64,000 bases of DNA from an uncultured Clostridia bacterium (GTDB taxonomy: Bacteria; Bacillota; Clostridia; TANB77; CAG-508): positions 186,001-250,000 of the forward strand of contig CAKPAI010000002.1 of assembly GCA_934133005.1 (NCBI GenBank), given 5' to 3'. Below, in pieces: positions 48,337 to 57,432 of the stretch (position 1 is the stretch's first letter; every line of letters starts with the position of its first letter). The position numbers and the translations under genes are program-made. The notes under the pieces were generated by a model. The model saw nothing but the letters and a program-made list of their open reading frames with translations, was not told the DNA's origin and did no database searches.

Positions 48337-48586
48337 TGCAAATATAGTAAGTAAAATAGCTCCAGGAATCCCTAAAATTCCAACAAAAATACTTGTTATA
48401 GCATTTATACCTATATGTACTCCGAAAGTTTGTTCCTACTACATTTATTAAATATAGTAGCAAACTTCCTAAAATCGAATTTGCAATAATTCTAAAAATC
48501 CATTTTATTGGTACAATAAAAATCTTGCAAACAATTATTATTCCTATTATACAGCTAATATAAATAAGTAATATTTGTGGATTCAT
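48331..48586 (-). CDS. bofA: BofA, pro-sigma-K processing inhibitor, read through a +1 frameshift at CGG
   Basis: BofA holds the SpoIVFB protease inactive in the outer forespore membrane. Frame 0 gives MNPQILL... to NVVGTNF (54 residues), then CGG (48424-48422) and 32 codons of nonsense. Skipping the C restores GVHIGINAITSIFVGILGIP and ILLTIFAK with a stop at 48331-48333. The joined 84-aa protein aligns without gap to the B. subtilis BofA pattern (N..G..LGIHVPIN...GILGIPG). Two membrane segments. Third gene after the CaCA exchanger and yaaL, the usual yaaL-bofA pairing. Confidence 0.85.
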
Positions 48587-48614
48587 AACTTTCTATTCCC
48601 TTTCATTAAAATTT

Positions 48615-48863
48615 TTATGCTTCATACCTAATTTTATCTATTTTCATATTATTTTTCTTAGCTTCTTTAACAAGATAACTAAGTTTTGATTTATTAGCTT
48701 TTATTTGATATAAATAATACTCAATCAGTTCTCCTTCAGCAAACTCATAATTATTTATGCAATTGTTCAAATCTTTTCTTGTTCTAACTATCGCATCCAT
48801 TAAGTCTTGTTTTATCTTCTTTTCTGTAAATTTTTCATTATTAAAATTTTCAAAGATGTACAT
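48615..48863 (-). CDS. yaaL: YaaL family (DUF2508) protein
   Basis: 82-aa helical protein with the DUF2508 pattern (DLMDAIVRTRKDLNNCINNYEF, ELIEYYLYQIKANKSKLSYL split by a short turn), normally encoded next to bofA. Function unknown. Its AGGAGG SD contains the TAG stop of the exchanger gene, so translation is coupled. Confidence 0.85.
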   Translation of the reverse strand: MYIFENFNNEKFTEKKIKQDLMDAIVRTRKDLNNCINNYEFAEGELIEYYLYQIKANKSKLSYLVKEAKKNNMKIDKIRYEA

Positions 48864-48866
48864 TCT

Positions 48867-49718
48867 CTACCTCCTAATGATTTCAAAAATTAAAATTCCT
48901 ATTGTCTGTATTACAAATAGATTCATAATATTGGATGTCAAAAGATTATTGGTTGCTTCTACCACTCCCAATTTATTTGTTTCATCATCACTTTTTATTT
49001 TTTCTTTTCTTTGTGATTCAGTAAAGGTTATAAGCTCTGGCAAGCTCGTTATAAATCCTAATAGTATTCCAAGTAATGTCTGTGGCAAATTAAATTTATC
49101 AGCTAAATTAGTTAATGCCTTTCCTAGTAGTTCTCCAAAAAAATAAAGTATTATACTAATAAAAAATAATTCAATTAGCAATATTATTAACTTTCCTAAT
49201 CTATTTTTAGAATTATCTTTAATATTATTTTTAGCTACTATATCTGCATCTTCTTTCTCTAAATATAATTTATGCACATTATGGTCAATATAGTAGAACA
49301 AAATTAATAATATAACAAAAATAGCACACATTTCCAAATTTAATTCTATTTTGAACATTACTATTACAATTGGAATTAAAATTGTTATTGAACATAATAT
49401 AAGATTGATTATTATTCCTTTATTTCTTAAATATTTCTGGTTCTTATTTATATAAATTGAAAATGTGTACTGTAAAAGATTTATTATATTTGAACTAATG
49501 ATATTATAGATTGATGTATCTACTAGCCCTGAAGCTACCGAAAATATTACTGTTAAAAGCTCTGGAACAGATGTTGCAATTCCTGCTATATTTCCACTTG
49601 CCTTTGCACTTAGCTCTAAGTGTATTGATATTTTTTGTAGTATAGGCACTAGCAAATATTTAGATGTAATGACAATTCCTAAAGAAAATATTATAAATTT
49701 TATAAATTCTACAATCAT
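48867..49718 (-). CDS. CaCA-superfamily cation exchanger
   Basis: Membrane antiporter of the Na+/Ca2+ exchanger type. The 283-aa product has about 8-9 hydrophobic helices and two alpha-repeats: GIATSVPELLTVIFS with SSNIINLL, and GFITSLPELITF with TSNIMNLFVIQ. These carry the conserved E/N residues of ion sites. Ion specificity cannot be read. First gene of an operon with yaaL and bofA, which might link it to calcium handling during sporulation (inference only). Confidence 0.85.
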   Translation of the reverse strand: MIVEFIKFIIFSLGIVITSKYLLVPILQKISIHLELSAKASGNIAGIATSVPELLTVIFSVASGLVDTSIYNIISSNIINLLQYTFSIYINKNQKYLRNKGIIINLILCSITILIPIVIVMFKIELNLEMCAIFVILLILFYYIDHNVHKLYLEKEDADIVAKNNIKDNSKNRLGKLIILLIELFFISIILYFFGELLGKALTNLADKFNLPQTLLGILLGFITSLPELITFTESQRKEKIKSDDETNKLGVVEATNNLLTSNIMNLFVIQTIGILIFEIIRR

Positions 49719-49764
49719 TTATTCTCCTCCACACCTATATTTTTAACATATTTCATGGATTTTA

Positions 49765-49793
49765 TTTACATTTTTTAAATATTGTTATATAAT
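49765..49793 (+). promoter_or_regulatory. serS promoter
   Basis: TTTACA (49765-49770), 17 nt, TATAAT (49788-49793). Confidence 0.75.
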
Positions 49794-49817
49794 ACTTACA
49801 TAAAGTTCTAATATAAA

Positions 49818-49918
49818 AGATTAGTAGCAATCTAAATCATATATAGAGAGACTATGGGTGGTGTGGTGCTACCACAATAATATGTCGTCCTTATGTTTTT
49901 CATAAGTGGCGTTTTTTT
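49818..49918 (+). promoter_or_regulatory. serS leader with attenuator; minimal T-box-like features
   Basis: In order: a small hairpin AGATT-AGTAGC-AATCT whose loop contains AGC (a Ser codon); GGGTGG (49856-49861) and the hairpin GTGGT-GCT-ACCAC; TCGTCC; and a terminator CGTCCTTATG-TTTTT-CATAAGTGGCG with seven T's (49886-49918), 37 nt before serS. GGGTGG and TCGTCC plus a terminator recall a T-box. The ACCGCG block and a full Stem I are missing, and the leader from the predicted start is only about 155 nt. Confidence 0.55.
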
Positions 49919-49955
49919 GTATTTATAAATAGATTTTATGAAAGGATAAAATATA

Positions 49956-51242
49956 ATGATAGATATTAAATTTTTAAGAGAAAATCCCGATATTGTAAAA
50001 CAAAATATCAAAAACAAATTTCAAGATCATAAGCTTCCTCTAGTTGACGAAGTAGTTGAATTAGATAAAAAATCTAGAGCAACTAAACTTCATGGAGATG
50101 AATTAAGAGCTAATCGTAAAACTTTAAGTGACAAAGTTGGTTCTCTTATGAGAGAAGGAAAAAAATCTGAAGCAGAAGAAGTAAAAGCTCAAGTAAAGGT
50201 TATTAATGATGAACTTGTTGAAAACGAAAAATTAGAAGAAGAATATTCTTCTCAAATAAAAGAAAGAATGATGAAAATACCAAATATAATTGATCCATCC
50301 GTTCCTATTGGAAAAGATGATAGTGAAAATGTTGAAGTTCAAAGATTTGGTGAACCAGTAGTTCCTGCATATGAAATTCCTCATCATGCGGATATTTTAG
50401 AAAGATTAAATGGATTAGATAAAGAGTCTGCTGGCCGTACTAGTGGTGTTGGATTTTATTATTTAATTGGTGATATTGCAAGACTTCATGAAGCAATGCT
50501 TGCATGCGCTAGAGATTATATGATAAATGCTGGATTTACTTATGCTATCCCACCTTTTATGATTAGAAGTGATGTCGTAACAGGTGTTATGAGTTTTGAA
50601 GAAATGGACGCTATGATGTATAAAATTGAGGGCGAAGATTTATACTTAATTGGAACTTCTGAACACTCTATGATTGGTAGATTTAAAGGCCAATTAGTCA
50701 AAAAATCAGAACTTCCTATTCACATGACATCATATTCTCCATGCTTTAGAAAAGAAATTGGTTCTCATGGTCTAGAAGAAAGAGGTCTTTATAGAGTTCA
50801 TCAATTCGAAAAACAAGAAATGATAGTTATTTGTGAGCCAGAAGAATCTATGGACTGGTACAACAAAATGTGGAAATTAACAGTTGACTTATTCAGAAGC
50901 TGGAATGTTCCGGTTCGTCAACTTGAATGTTGCTCTGGAGATTTAGCTGACTTAAAAGTAAAATCTTGTGATGTTGAAGCTTGGAGCCCAAGACAAAAGA
51001 AATACTTTGAAGTTGGAAGTTGCTCAACTTTAGGCGACGCACAATCAAGACGTTTAGGAATTCGTGTAAAAGGCGAAAAAGGAAACTATTATCCACATAC
51101 TTTAAACAATACCGTTGTTGCTACTCCTCGTGGACTAATTGCAGTTATAGAAAATAACTATAATGAAGATGGAAGTATTACTGTTCCAGAAATTTTAAGA
51201 CCTTATATGGGTGGATTAGATGTAATTAGACCTAAAGAATAA
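49956..51242 (+). CDS. serS: Seryl-tRNA synthetase
   Basis: Class II synthetase for tRNA-Ser. The 428-aa product has the long N-terminal coiled coil that binds the variable arm (about residues 28-100), motif 2 (YSPCFRKEIGSHGLEERGLYRVHQFEKQE), GTSEHSM and motif 3 (TVVATPRGLIAVIENN). Preceded by an attenuator-like leader and followed 40 nt on by engB. Confidence 0.97.
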   Translation: MIDIKFLRENPDIVKQNIKNKFQDHKLPLVDEVVELDKKSRATKLHGDELRANRKTLSDKVGSLMREGKKSEAEEVKAQVKVINDELVENEKLEEEYSSQIKERMMKIPNIIDPSVPIGKDDSENVEVQRFGEPVVPAYEIPHHADILERLNGLDKESAGRTSGVGFYYLIGDIARLHEAMLACARDYMINAGFTYAIPPFMIRSDVVTGVMSFEEMDAMMYKIEGEDLYLIGTSEHSMIGRFKGQLVKKSELPIHMTSYSPCFRKEIGSHGLEERGLYRVHQFEKQEMIVICEPEESMDWYNKMWKLTVDLFRSWNVPVRQLECCSGDLADLKVKSCDVEAWSPRQKKYFEVGSCSTLGDAQSRRLGIRVKGEKGNYYPHTLNNTVVATPRGLIAVIENNYNEDGSITVPEILRPYMGGLDVIRPKE

Positions 51243-51282
51243 AATAACTAAATTTGGCTTTATAGAAAGGAATAAATTTATT

Positions 51283-51870
51283 ATGATAATAAAGAATCCA
51301 AAATTTGAAATTTCGGCTGTAAAGCCATCTCAATACCCCTCAAATGATTTACCTCAAATTGTATTAGTTGGAAAATCAAATGTTGGAAAATCTAGTTTTA
51401 TAAATTCTATGCTTAATAGAAAAAAACTAGCTCGTACAAGCTCTGAACCTGGAAAAACAAGATTAATTAATTTTTACAATGTAGATGATAATTTTTACTT
51501 TGTTGATTTACCAGGTTATGGCTACAGCAAAATGTCAAAACAAGAACAAGCAAAAGTTGGTTCATTCATTGAAGAATATTTAGTAAATAGTAAAAATATA
51601 GCATTAATTATATTTTTGATAGATATTAGACATGACCCAACAGAAAATGATAGACTTATGTATAATTACATTGTAAATAATAGCAACTCCCCTTGCATCA
51701 TACTTGCAAACAAAGCTGATAAAATAGCTGTTACAAAAGTTGATGCTCAAGTTGCAAATTTACAAAATCAATTAAATCCTTTGAAAGATTTATTGTTTTT
51801 GCCTTATTCTTCTGAAAGAAAAATATATTCTGAACAAATTTGGACAAGTATTGAAAACTTTTTGAATTAG
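51283..51870 (+). CDS. engB: Ribosome biogenesis GTPase YsxC/EngB
   Basis: GTPase needed for 50S assembly. The 195-aa product has G1 GKSNVGKSSFIN, G2 region EPGKTRLINFY, G3 DLPGYGYSK and G4 NKADK. SD AAAGG. Probably co-transcribed with serS. Confidence 0.96.
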   Translation: MIIKNPKFEISAVKPSQYPSNDLPQIVLVGKSNVGKSSFINSMLNRKKLARTSSEPGKTRLINFYNVDDNFYFVDLPGYGYSKMSKQEQAKVGSFIEEYLVNSKNIALIIFLIDIRHDPTENDRLMYNYIVNNSNSPCIILANKADKIAVTKVDAQVANLQNQLNPLKDLLFLPYSSERKIYSEQIWTSIENFLN

Positions 51871-51871
51871 C

Positions 51872-51908
51872 AAAAAATCGCTACGATTTTATAATCGTAA
51901 CGATTTTT
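51872..51908. terminator. Bidirectional terminator engB/gltX
   Basis: AAAAAATCG-CTACGATT / AATCGTAA-CGATTTTT inverted repeat. Confidence 0.8.
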
Positions 51909-51911
51909 ATT

Positions 51912-53561
51912 TTATTTAAGTATTAGATTTAATCTTTTCTCTACTGAATCTTTTCCTAAAACATGCATTATTTCATATAAATCTGGAGTATTTCTTCTCT
52001 TTGTTATTGCCACTCTTATAACTGTGCTTATATCACCTACATGTCCTGGGAAATTATCTGGATTTTGCTTGTATTCTTTTACTTCTCTTGCATATCCCAT
52101 TTCTTCAGCTAAGTCTTTCATTTTATTAAACCATGTTTGTTGGTCATCAGCTTCATCATAGTATTTTGACATATATAAATCTAAAATTTTCTTTATTTCT
52201 TCTTTATTACTAATTTTGTCAAATTCATATTCATCAGTATTTGCAAAGAATTTATCATCATACATATACTCTATACAATTTTTTACATCTGACCATTTTG
52301 CAATATCTCTACGTGGTTTTGCTTTTCCTCTTTCAATATTTAGAACTTTTAATGAGTAGTCTTTATCATTTAATAATTCAACTAGACTTTCATCATATCT
52401 TTTAGCCCAAGCTAAACTTTCATCATATACTTGCTCTGCGGTATATCTAGATATTACATTTTTTCCAATGTCGTTTAGCTTAACCATATCAAATAAAGCT
52501 CCACTAACGCTCATTTTATTTAATTGAAAATCAAATTCTTTTATTGATTTTTCAGGATTTTGTTTTCTCCAAATTTCGAAACTTGAGTTTGCTATATTTA
52601 ATAAGTATTCTTTTACAGCTTGAACTGGAATTCCTACTTCTTTATAGTAACTTGCAGAAGCTTCTGGATCTTTTCTTTTACTTATTTTTCTCTTATTTCC
52701 ATTATCATTTTTTAATATTGTTGCAGTATGTGCATATTTAGGAGCTTTAAATCCTAATTCTTGGAATAATTGAACATGTATTGGAAGTGATGATAACCAT
52801 TCATCTCCTCTTATTACGTGAGTTGTATGCATTAAATGGTCATCTATTGCATGTGCAAAATGGTATGTTGGAAGTCCATCAGCCTTAATTATTACTATAT
52901 CTTGATCATTTTCTGGGAATATAACATTACCTTTTATTACATCATGAACCTTTATTTTTTTCTCTTCGCTTCCATTTGATTTAAAACGAATTATATATTG
53001 GTCACCATTTTTTATTTTCTCTGCTGCTTCTTCAACAGATAAATTTCTATATTTTGCCCATGCTCCATAATAACCTGGTCTTACTCCTGCCGCTTCTTGA
53101 GTCCTTCTCATATCTTCTAGTTCTTCAGCAGTTGCAAAACATGGATAGGCTTTTCCTTGCTCAATTAAATATTTAGCATATGCAATATATATTTCTTTAC
53201 GCATTGATTGTCTATATGGTCCATATTCACCATGCCATGTTGTTTCTGTATCCATTCCCTCATCAGGAAGTTCATCAAAATATTTTAAAGTGTCTAATAT
53301 ATCATTTATTCCATTTTCAACTTCTCTTTTTTGATCAGTATCCTCTATTCTTAAGAAAAATACACCATTTGTTTTATCTGCTAAAGTTCTTGCAATTAAT
53401 GCTTGATATATTGTTCCAATATGTACAGAACCAGTTGGACTTGGCCCTATTCTTACTACCATTGCTCCCTCTGGTAGATTTCTTTCTGGATATTTTTCTT
53501 CATAATATTCTATAGATTTTGCATCTGGAAATATTAAATTTGCTAAATCTTTATAGTCCAT
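51912..53561 (-). CDS. gltX: Glutamyl-tRNA synthetase
   Basis: Class I synthetase. The 549-aa product has the HIGH region (GPSPTGSVHIGTIYQALIA), FLRIEDTDQKREVE, the IRGDEWLSSLPIH segment and a KMSKS-type KISKRKDPEAS. At 549 aa it is longer than most GltX (~485) but like the clostridial variant. Whether it also charges tRNA-Gln for amidotransfer is not visible here. SD AGGAGG region. Confidence 0.94.
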   Translation of the reverse strand: MDYKDLANLIFPDAKSIEYYEEKYPERNLPEGAMVVRIGPSPTGSVHIGTIYQALIARTLADKTNGVFFLRIEDTDQKREVENGINDILDTLKYFDELPDEGMDTETTWHGEYGPYRQSMRKEIYIAYAKYLIEQGKAYPCFATAEELEDMRRTQEAAGVRPGYYGAWAKYRNLSVEEAAEKIKNGDQYIIRFKSNGSEEKKIKVHDVIKGNVIFPENDQDIVIIKADGLPTYHFAHAIDDHLMHTTHVIRGDEWLSSLPIHVQLFQELGFKAPKYAHTATILKNDNGNKRKISKRKDPEASASYYKEVGIPVQAVKEYLLNIANSSFEIWRKQNPEKSIKEFDFQLNKMSVSGALFDMVKLNDIGKNVISRYTAEQVYDESLAWAKRYDESLVELLNDKDYSLKVLNIERGKAKPRRDIAKWSDVKNCIEYMYDDKFFANTDEYEFDKISNKEEIKKILDLYMSKYYDEADDQQTWFNKMKDLAEEMGYAREVKEYKQNPDNFPGHVGDISTVIRVAITKRRNTPDLYEIMHVLGKDSVEKRLNLILK

Positions 53562-53581
53562 AAAATCCCTCCTTCTATTTA

Positions 53582-55528
53582 TTAGACCTCCATTATAATT
53601 GGCAATATCATTGGGTCACGCTTTGTTTTTTGGAATATATAATCTCTTAAATCATCTTTTAATGTTGATTTAATTGTTGACCAATCAGTTATATGTCTTT
53701 GTTCAAATCCTGCAACTTCTTGTCTAATCATTGATTTTACATCATCCATTAAGTTTTCAGATTCTCTTACATATACGAATCCTCTAGAAATTACATCTGG
53801 TCCAGAAACAATTTCTCCTGTTTGTGAATCCATTGTCAATACTATAACAATTAATCCATCTTGAGATAAATGTTGTCTATCTCTTAATACTATATTTCCA
53901 ACATCTCCTACACCTAATCCATCAACAAGAACTTTTCCTGATGGTACTGATGTTGTAAATTTAGCTTCGTCCTTACTTAGCTCTAGAATTCTACCATTAT
54001 GAGTAATAAATATATTTTGTGGTGGAATTCCTAATTTTTTAGCAGTTTCAGCATGAGCAGTAAGTTGTCTATATTCACCATGAACTGGTATAAAATATTG
54101 AGGTCTTGCTAGCGATAAAATCAATTTTTGCTCTTCTTGACAAGCATGTCCTGATACGTGAATATCTGCCAAAGCACTATACACAACTTCTGCACCTATT
54201 TTCATTAAATCATCAATTACTTTTGATACCAATTTTTCATTTCCTGGAATTGCATTTGCGGAAATTATTACTAAGTCATTTGGTGTTATTGTAACTTTTT
54301 TATGCTCTCCTGCTGCCATTCTTGTTAATGCAGACATTGTTTCACCTTGACTTCCAGTTGTAATTATTACTAATTGTTCATCATTATAATTTTTTATTAA
54401 ATCAATATCAATAAATAAATCTGCTGGTGCATTTATATATCCTATTTCTCTTGCAGTTTCAATCATGTTAATCATGCTTCTTCCACAAACTGCAATTTTT
54501 CTTCCATATTTAACTGCTGAATCCACAATTTGTTGAACTCTGTGGACATTTGATGCAAATGTTGCTACAACAATTCTCTTTTTGCAGTTCATAAATAGCT
54601 TGTCAAATACTTCACCTACTGATTTTTCTGAAAGTGTAAATCCCTTTCTTTCAGAGTTTGTACTATCTGACATAAGTGCTAAAATTCCCTTATTTCCAAG
54701 TTCTGCAATTCTTCCTAAATCCATTGGCTTTCCATCTATTGGTGTATAGTCAATTTTGAAATCTCCTGTGTGAAGAATTGTTCCTGCTGGTGTAGTTATT
54801 GCAAGCATTACAGAGTCTGGAATACTGTGGCAACTTGCTATAAATTCAACACTGAATTTTCCAGCTTTTACAACTTGACCTTGAGCTACCTCGTGAAGCT
54901 CTGTTGTTCTTAAAATGTGGTGTTCTTCAAGTTTTCCTTTAATTAATCCACATGTAAGTTTTGTTGCATAAATTGGAACATTGATTTGTTTTAATACATA
55001 AGGTATTGAACCTATATGATCTTCGTGTCCGTGAGTTATGAATATTCCTCTAACTTTTTCTTTATTCTTTACAAGATATGTTACATCTGGAATTACTAAA
55101 TCTATTCCAAGCATATCATCAGTTGGGAACTCTAGTCCACAATCTACAACTATTATATCATTATCATATTCAAATACTGTAATATTTTTTCCTATTTCTT
55201 CAATACCACCTAATGGTATGATTTTTATACTTGGCTTTTTAAATCTGAAATCTTCTTTTTTTAGTATTGATCTATTTTCTACTTTTACTAAACTTCTCTC
55301 GTTTACTTTATTTGTATTTTTTCTTGTTCTTGTCTTCTTTACTATTTCAGAATTTTCTGTTTGATTTTTTTCCTCTCTGCTTTTTCTAGGTGCTCTACTT
55401 TTTTGAGTACCTTCTTTTACTTCTTCTTTATCTTTTTTTACATAATTTCTTCTGAAGTTTCTTTTGGGTTTATTTACTTTTTTTATTTCAGCTACATTTT
55501 CATTGTTACTTACATTCTCTTCTGTCAT
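53582..55528 (-). CDS. rnjA: Ribonuclease J with a basic N-terminal extension
   Basis: 5'-3' exo/endoribonuclease central to Gram-positive mRNA decay. The 648-aa product has the metallo-beta-lactamase motif THGHEDHIG, HTGDFKID, the beta-CASP domain (SDSTNSERKG, SQGETMSALTRM, VHGEYRQL) and a C-terminal domain. About 95 Lys/Arg/Asn-rich residues precede the MBL domain (RAPRKSREEK, KKTRTRKNTNK) and are probably disordered and RNA-contacting. ATG 55528 is chosen (AGGAGAG upstream); the frame opens 19 codons earlier at a GTG without an SD. Confidence 0.94.
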   Translation of the reverse strand: MTEENVSNNENVAEIKKVNKPKRNFRRNYVKKDKEEVKEGTQKSRAPRKSREEKNQTENSEIVKKTRTRKNTNKVNERSLVKVENRSILKKEDFRFKKPSIKIIPLGGIEEIGKNITVFEYDNDIIVVDCGLEFPTDDMLGIDLVIPDVTYLVKNKEKVRGIFITHGHEDHIGSIPYVLKQINVPIYATKLTCGLIKGKLEEHHILRTTELHEVAQGQVVKAGKFSVEFIASCHSIPDSVMLAITTPAGTILHTGDFKIDYTPIDGKPMDLGRIAELGNKGILALMSDSTNSERKGFTLSEKSVGEVFDKLFMNCKKRIVVATFASNVHRVQQIVDSAVKYGRKIAVCGRSMINMIETAREIGYINAPADLFIDIDLIKNYNDEQLVIITTGSQGETMSALTRMAAGEHKKVTITPNDLVIISANAIPGNEKLVSKVIDDLMKIGAEVVYSALADIHVSGHACQEEQKLILSLARPQYFIPVHGEYRQLTAHAETAKKLGIPPQNIFITHNGRILELSKDEAKFTTSVPSGKVLVDGLGVGDVGNIVLRDRQHLSQDGLIVIVLTMDSQTGEIVSGPDVISRGFVYVRESENLMDDVKSMIRQEVAGFEQRHITDWSTIKSTLKDDLRDYIFQKTKRDPMILPIIMEV

Positions 55529-55823
55529 ATTTTTCTTTAATCTCTCCTTCTTTTTATGTATTGTTGTTTTATTTTGCCATTGCACAAAAAATTTTTAATC
55601 CACGAAAAATTTATATATCTAACTATAGATATATATTTTTTCATATTAATTGCTTTTATTTTTCTTTATTTTATCTTATGTATTATTCTATTTTACTATA
55701 TAATTAATTTCCGCTCTTTGATATAGTAACCTTAAAATAAATTAAAAATCTCTTCTTTACCATTAATTATGGCAACAACTGTTTTATATTATACTATATT
55801 TTTGAAAAAAAGTCAATTAAGAC
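55529..55823. other. AT-rich intergenic region, no gene seen
   Basis: No start codon with an SD and no convincing frame on either strand between rnjA and the tRNA-Gly promoter. It probably holds the rnjA promoter and 5' UTR. Confidence 0.6.
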
Positions 55824-55852
55824 TTGACAAGTAGCTAATATTTTGGTATTAT
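55824..55852 (+). promoter_or_regulatory. tRNA-Gly promoter
   Basis: TTGACA (55824-55829), 17 nt, TATTAT (55847-55852), 18 nt before the tRNA. Confidence 0.85.
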
Positions 55853-55869
55853 ACTAATGCATTTGAAAT

Positions 55870-55945
55870 GCGGGAGTAGCTCAGTTGATAGAGCGCTGCC
55901 TTGCCAAGGCAGAGGTCACGGGTTTGAGCCCCGCTTCCCGCTCCA
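55870..55945 (+). tRNA. tRNA-Gly (GCC)
   Basis: GCGGGAG acceptor, TAGCTCAGTTGATAGAGC D-arm, anticodon loop TTGCCAA giving GCC, GGTTTGAGCCC T-arm, encoded CCA. Confidence 0.96.
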
Positions 55946-55950
55946 ATATT

Positions 55951-55985
55951 AAACCCTCAGTAATTTTACTGAGGGTTTATTTTTA
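55951..55985 (+). terminator. tRNA-Gly terminator
   Basis: AAACCCTCAGTAA / TTACTGAGGGTTT stem followed by TATTTTT. Confidence 0.9.
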
Positions 55986-56139
55986 TGTTTGAAGATTCAT
56001 ATCTAGCTTATTTTCTTTCATTGTGTAATTGCTTTTTTTATCATACATTAATACTCCAAACATTGCTGTTTCAATAGATAATTTACATATAAAATCTAGA
56101 AATATTTCTAAAAGTGAAATTGAAAAAATGATATAAAAA
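55986..56139 (-). pseudogene. Possible start-less coding remnant
   Basis: A minus-strand frame without start or SD reads SISLLEIFLDFICKLSIETA, then MFGVLMYDKKSNYTMKENKL and a TAA near 55986. Composition looks protein-like (hydrophobic then polar), but it lies behind the CDF gene's terminator. No family recognised; may be chance. Confidence 0.25.
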
Positions 56140-56182
56140 AAAGACTGTTTGACAAAGTATTTATACTTTGTCAGCAGTCTTA
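56134..56182 (-). terminator. Terminator of the CDF transporter gene
   Basis: AAGACTG.TGACAAAGTA / TACTTTGTCA.CAGTCTT strong stem with eight T's on the minus strand. Confidence 0.92.
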
Positions 56183-56195
56183 AAATAATTTTATT

Positions 56196-57353
56196 TTAAC
56201 AAAATGGTCTATCTATATTAAAAATAAAATAATATTTTTTGTCCTCATCTTTAAAGCCCTCTTCCAAAACACCTATCAATTCATATTTATTATAGTTTTT
56301 TCCATAGGGTATTACTATATCAAAAATGACATTGCTATGTCCTTTAGCTGTTACTACTCTAAAATCATGAATAGTAATTTCCTTATCAAAGCTCTTTAAT
56401 GTATTTTCTACTTTCTCTTTTATTTTTTTAGTTTCCTCATCATTCACATTTAAAGGATCAATATGTATAGTTAAATCAATATTTAATTCTTCTTTAAATT
56501 CTCTTTCAACTATATCTGCAATTTCGTGTGCTTCAACGATATTCATTGTATCTGGTACTTCTGCATGAACAGTTACAAAATCATTTTGTTCACCGTAGCT
56601 ATGAATTCTTAAATCATGAATTCCAATTATTTCTTTATGGCTTAATATTTTCTCTTTTATTTTTTCAACTTTTTCCTTTGATGGGACATTTCCTAAAAGT
56701 GGATTTATTGTATCCTTTAATGAATTTATTGAACTTAGAATTATAAATCCAGACACTAGAAGTCCCATATAAGCATCTATATTTATTTTAAATATTCCCA
56801 TTACAATCATTGTAATTAATACTGTTAAAGTAGTTAAAATATCGTTTCTTGCATCCATTGCAGTTGCTTTTATTGTAGATGATTTTATTGATTTTGCAAA
56901 ATCTAAATACACTACCATTTGTAGTACTTTACCAAGAATTGCAACAATTAATACTATATATGTTCCTATTCCCAATTTAATTTCTTCTGGTGCAAATATT
57001 TTTTCTATTGAAGTTTTTGCAAAAATTACTCCCATTACTAGCATCAAAAGAGAAACGATTATTCCTGTTACATATTCATATCTTGCATGACCATAGGGAT
57101 GTTCCTTATCTGCTGGTTTGCTTGCAAGTTTAAAACCAATTATTGTTACAATGCATGAACCAAAATCTGATAAATTGTTAAATGCATCTGCCATAATAGT
57201 TACACTGTTTGCAATTATTCCTATCACTAATTTTATAAGAAATAAAATTAAATTTGTTACTATTCCAAAAATTCCAGCAACAATTCCATATTGATTTCGA
57301 ACCTGTGGATTATCCACACTTTTATAGTCTTTTATAAATAATTTTTTCAGCAT
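56196..57353 (-). CDS. Cation diffusion facilitator family transporter
   Basis: Metal/H+ antiporter exporting Zn, Mn, Fe or similar. The 385-aa product has about six membrane helices, the metal-site Asp motifs MADAFNNLSDFGS and DARNDILTT, and the cytoplasmic loop signature KEHPYGHARYEYV. The C-terminal part is a doubled cytoplasmic domain (IHDLRIHSYGEQNDFVTVHAEV... and IHDFRVVTAKGHSNVIFDI). Metal specificity cannot be read. Monocistronic. Confidence 0.93.
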   Translation of the reverse strand: MLKKLFIKDYKSVDNPQVRNQYGIVAGIFGIVTNLILFLIKLVIGIIANSVTIMADAFNNLSDFGSCIVTIIGFKLASKPADKEHPYGHARYEYVTGIIVSLLMLVMGVIFAKTSIEKIFAPEEIKLGIGTYIVLIVAILGKVLQMVVYLDFAKSIKSSTIKATAMDARNDILTTLTVLITMIVMGIFKINIDAYMGLLVSGFIILSSINSLKDTINPLLGNVPSKEKVEKIKEKILSHKEIIGIHDLRIHSYGEQNDFVTVHAEVPDTMNIVEAHEIADIVEREFKEELNIDLTIHIDPLNVNDEETKKIKEKVENTLKSFDKEITIHDFRVVTAKGHSNVIFDIVIPYGKNYNKYELIGVLEEGFKDEDKKYYFIFNIDRPFC

Positions 57354-57432
57354 TTTCTTCTCCTTATGTAAAGATATTTGATAGATATAAAAACAACACG
57401 AACATATACTTTTAATGCTCGTGCTTTCTTTT

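Noticed and set aside
49794..49955. Calling the serS leader a regular T-box
   Set aside because: Stem I, specifier loop context and the AGGGTGGNACCGCG block are not present; kept as a candidate attenuator.
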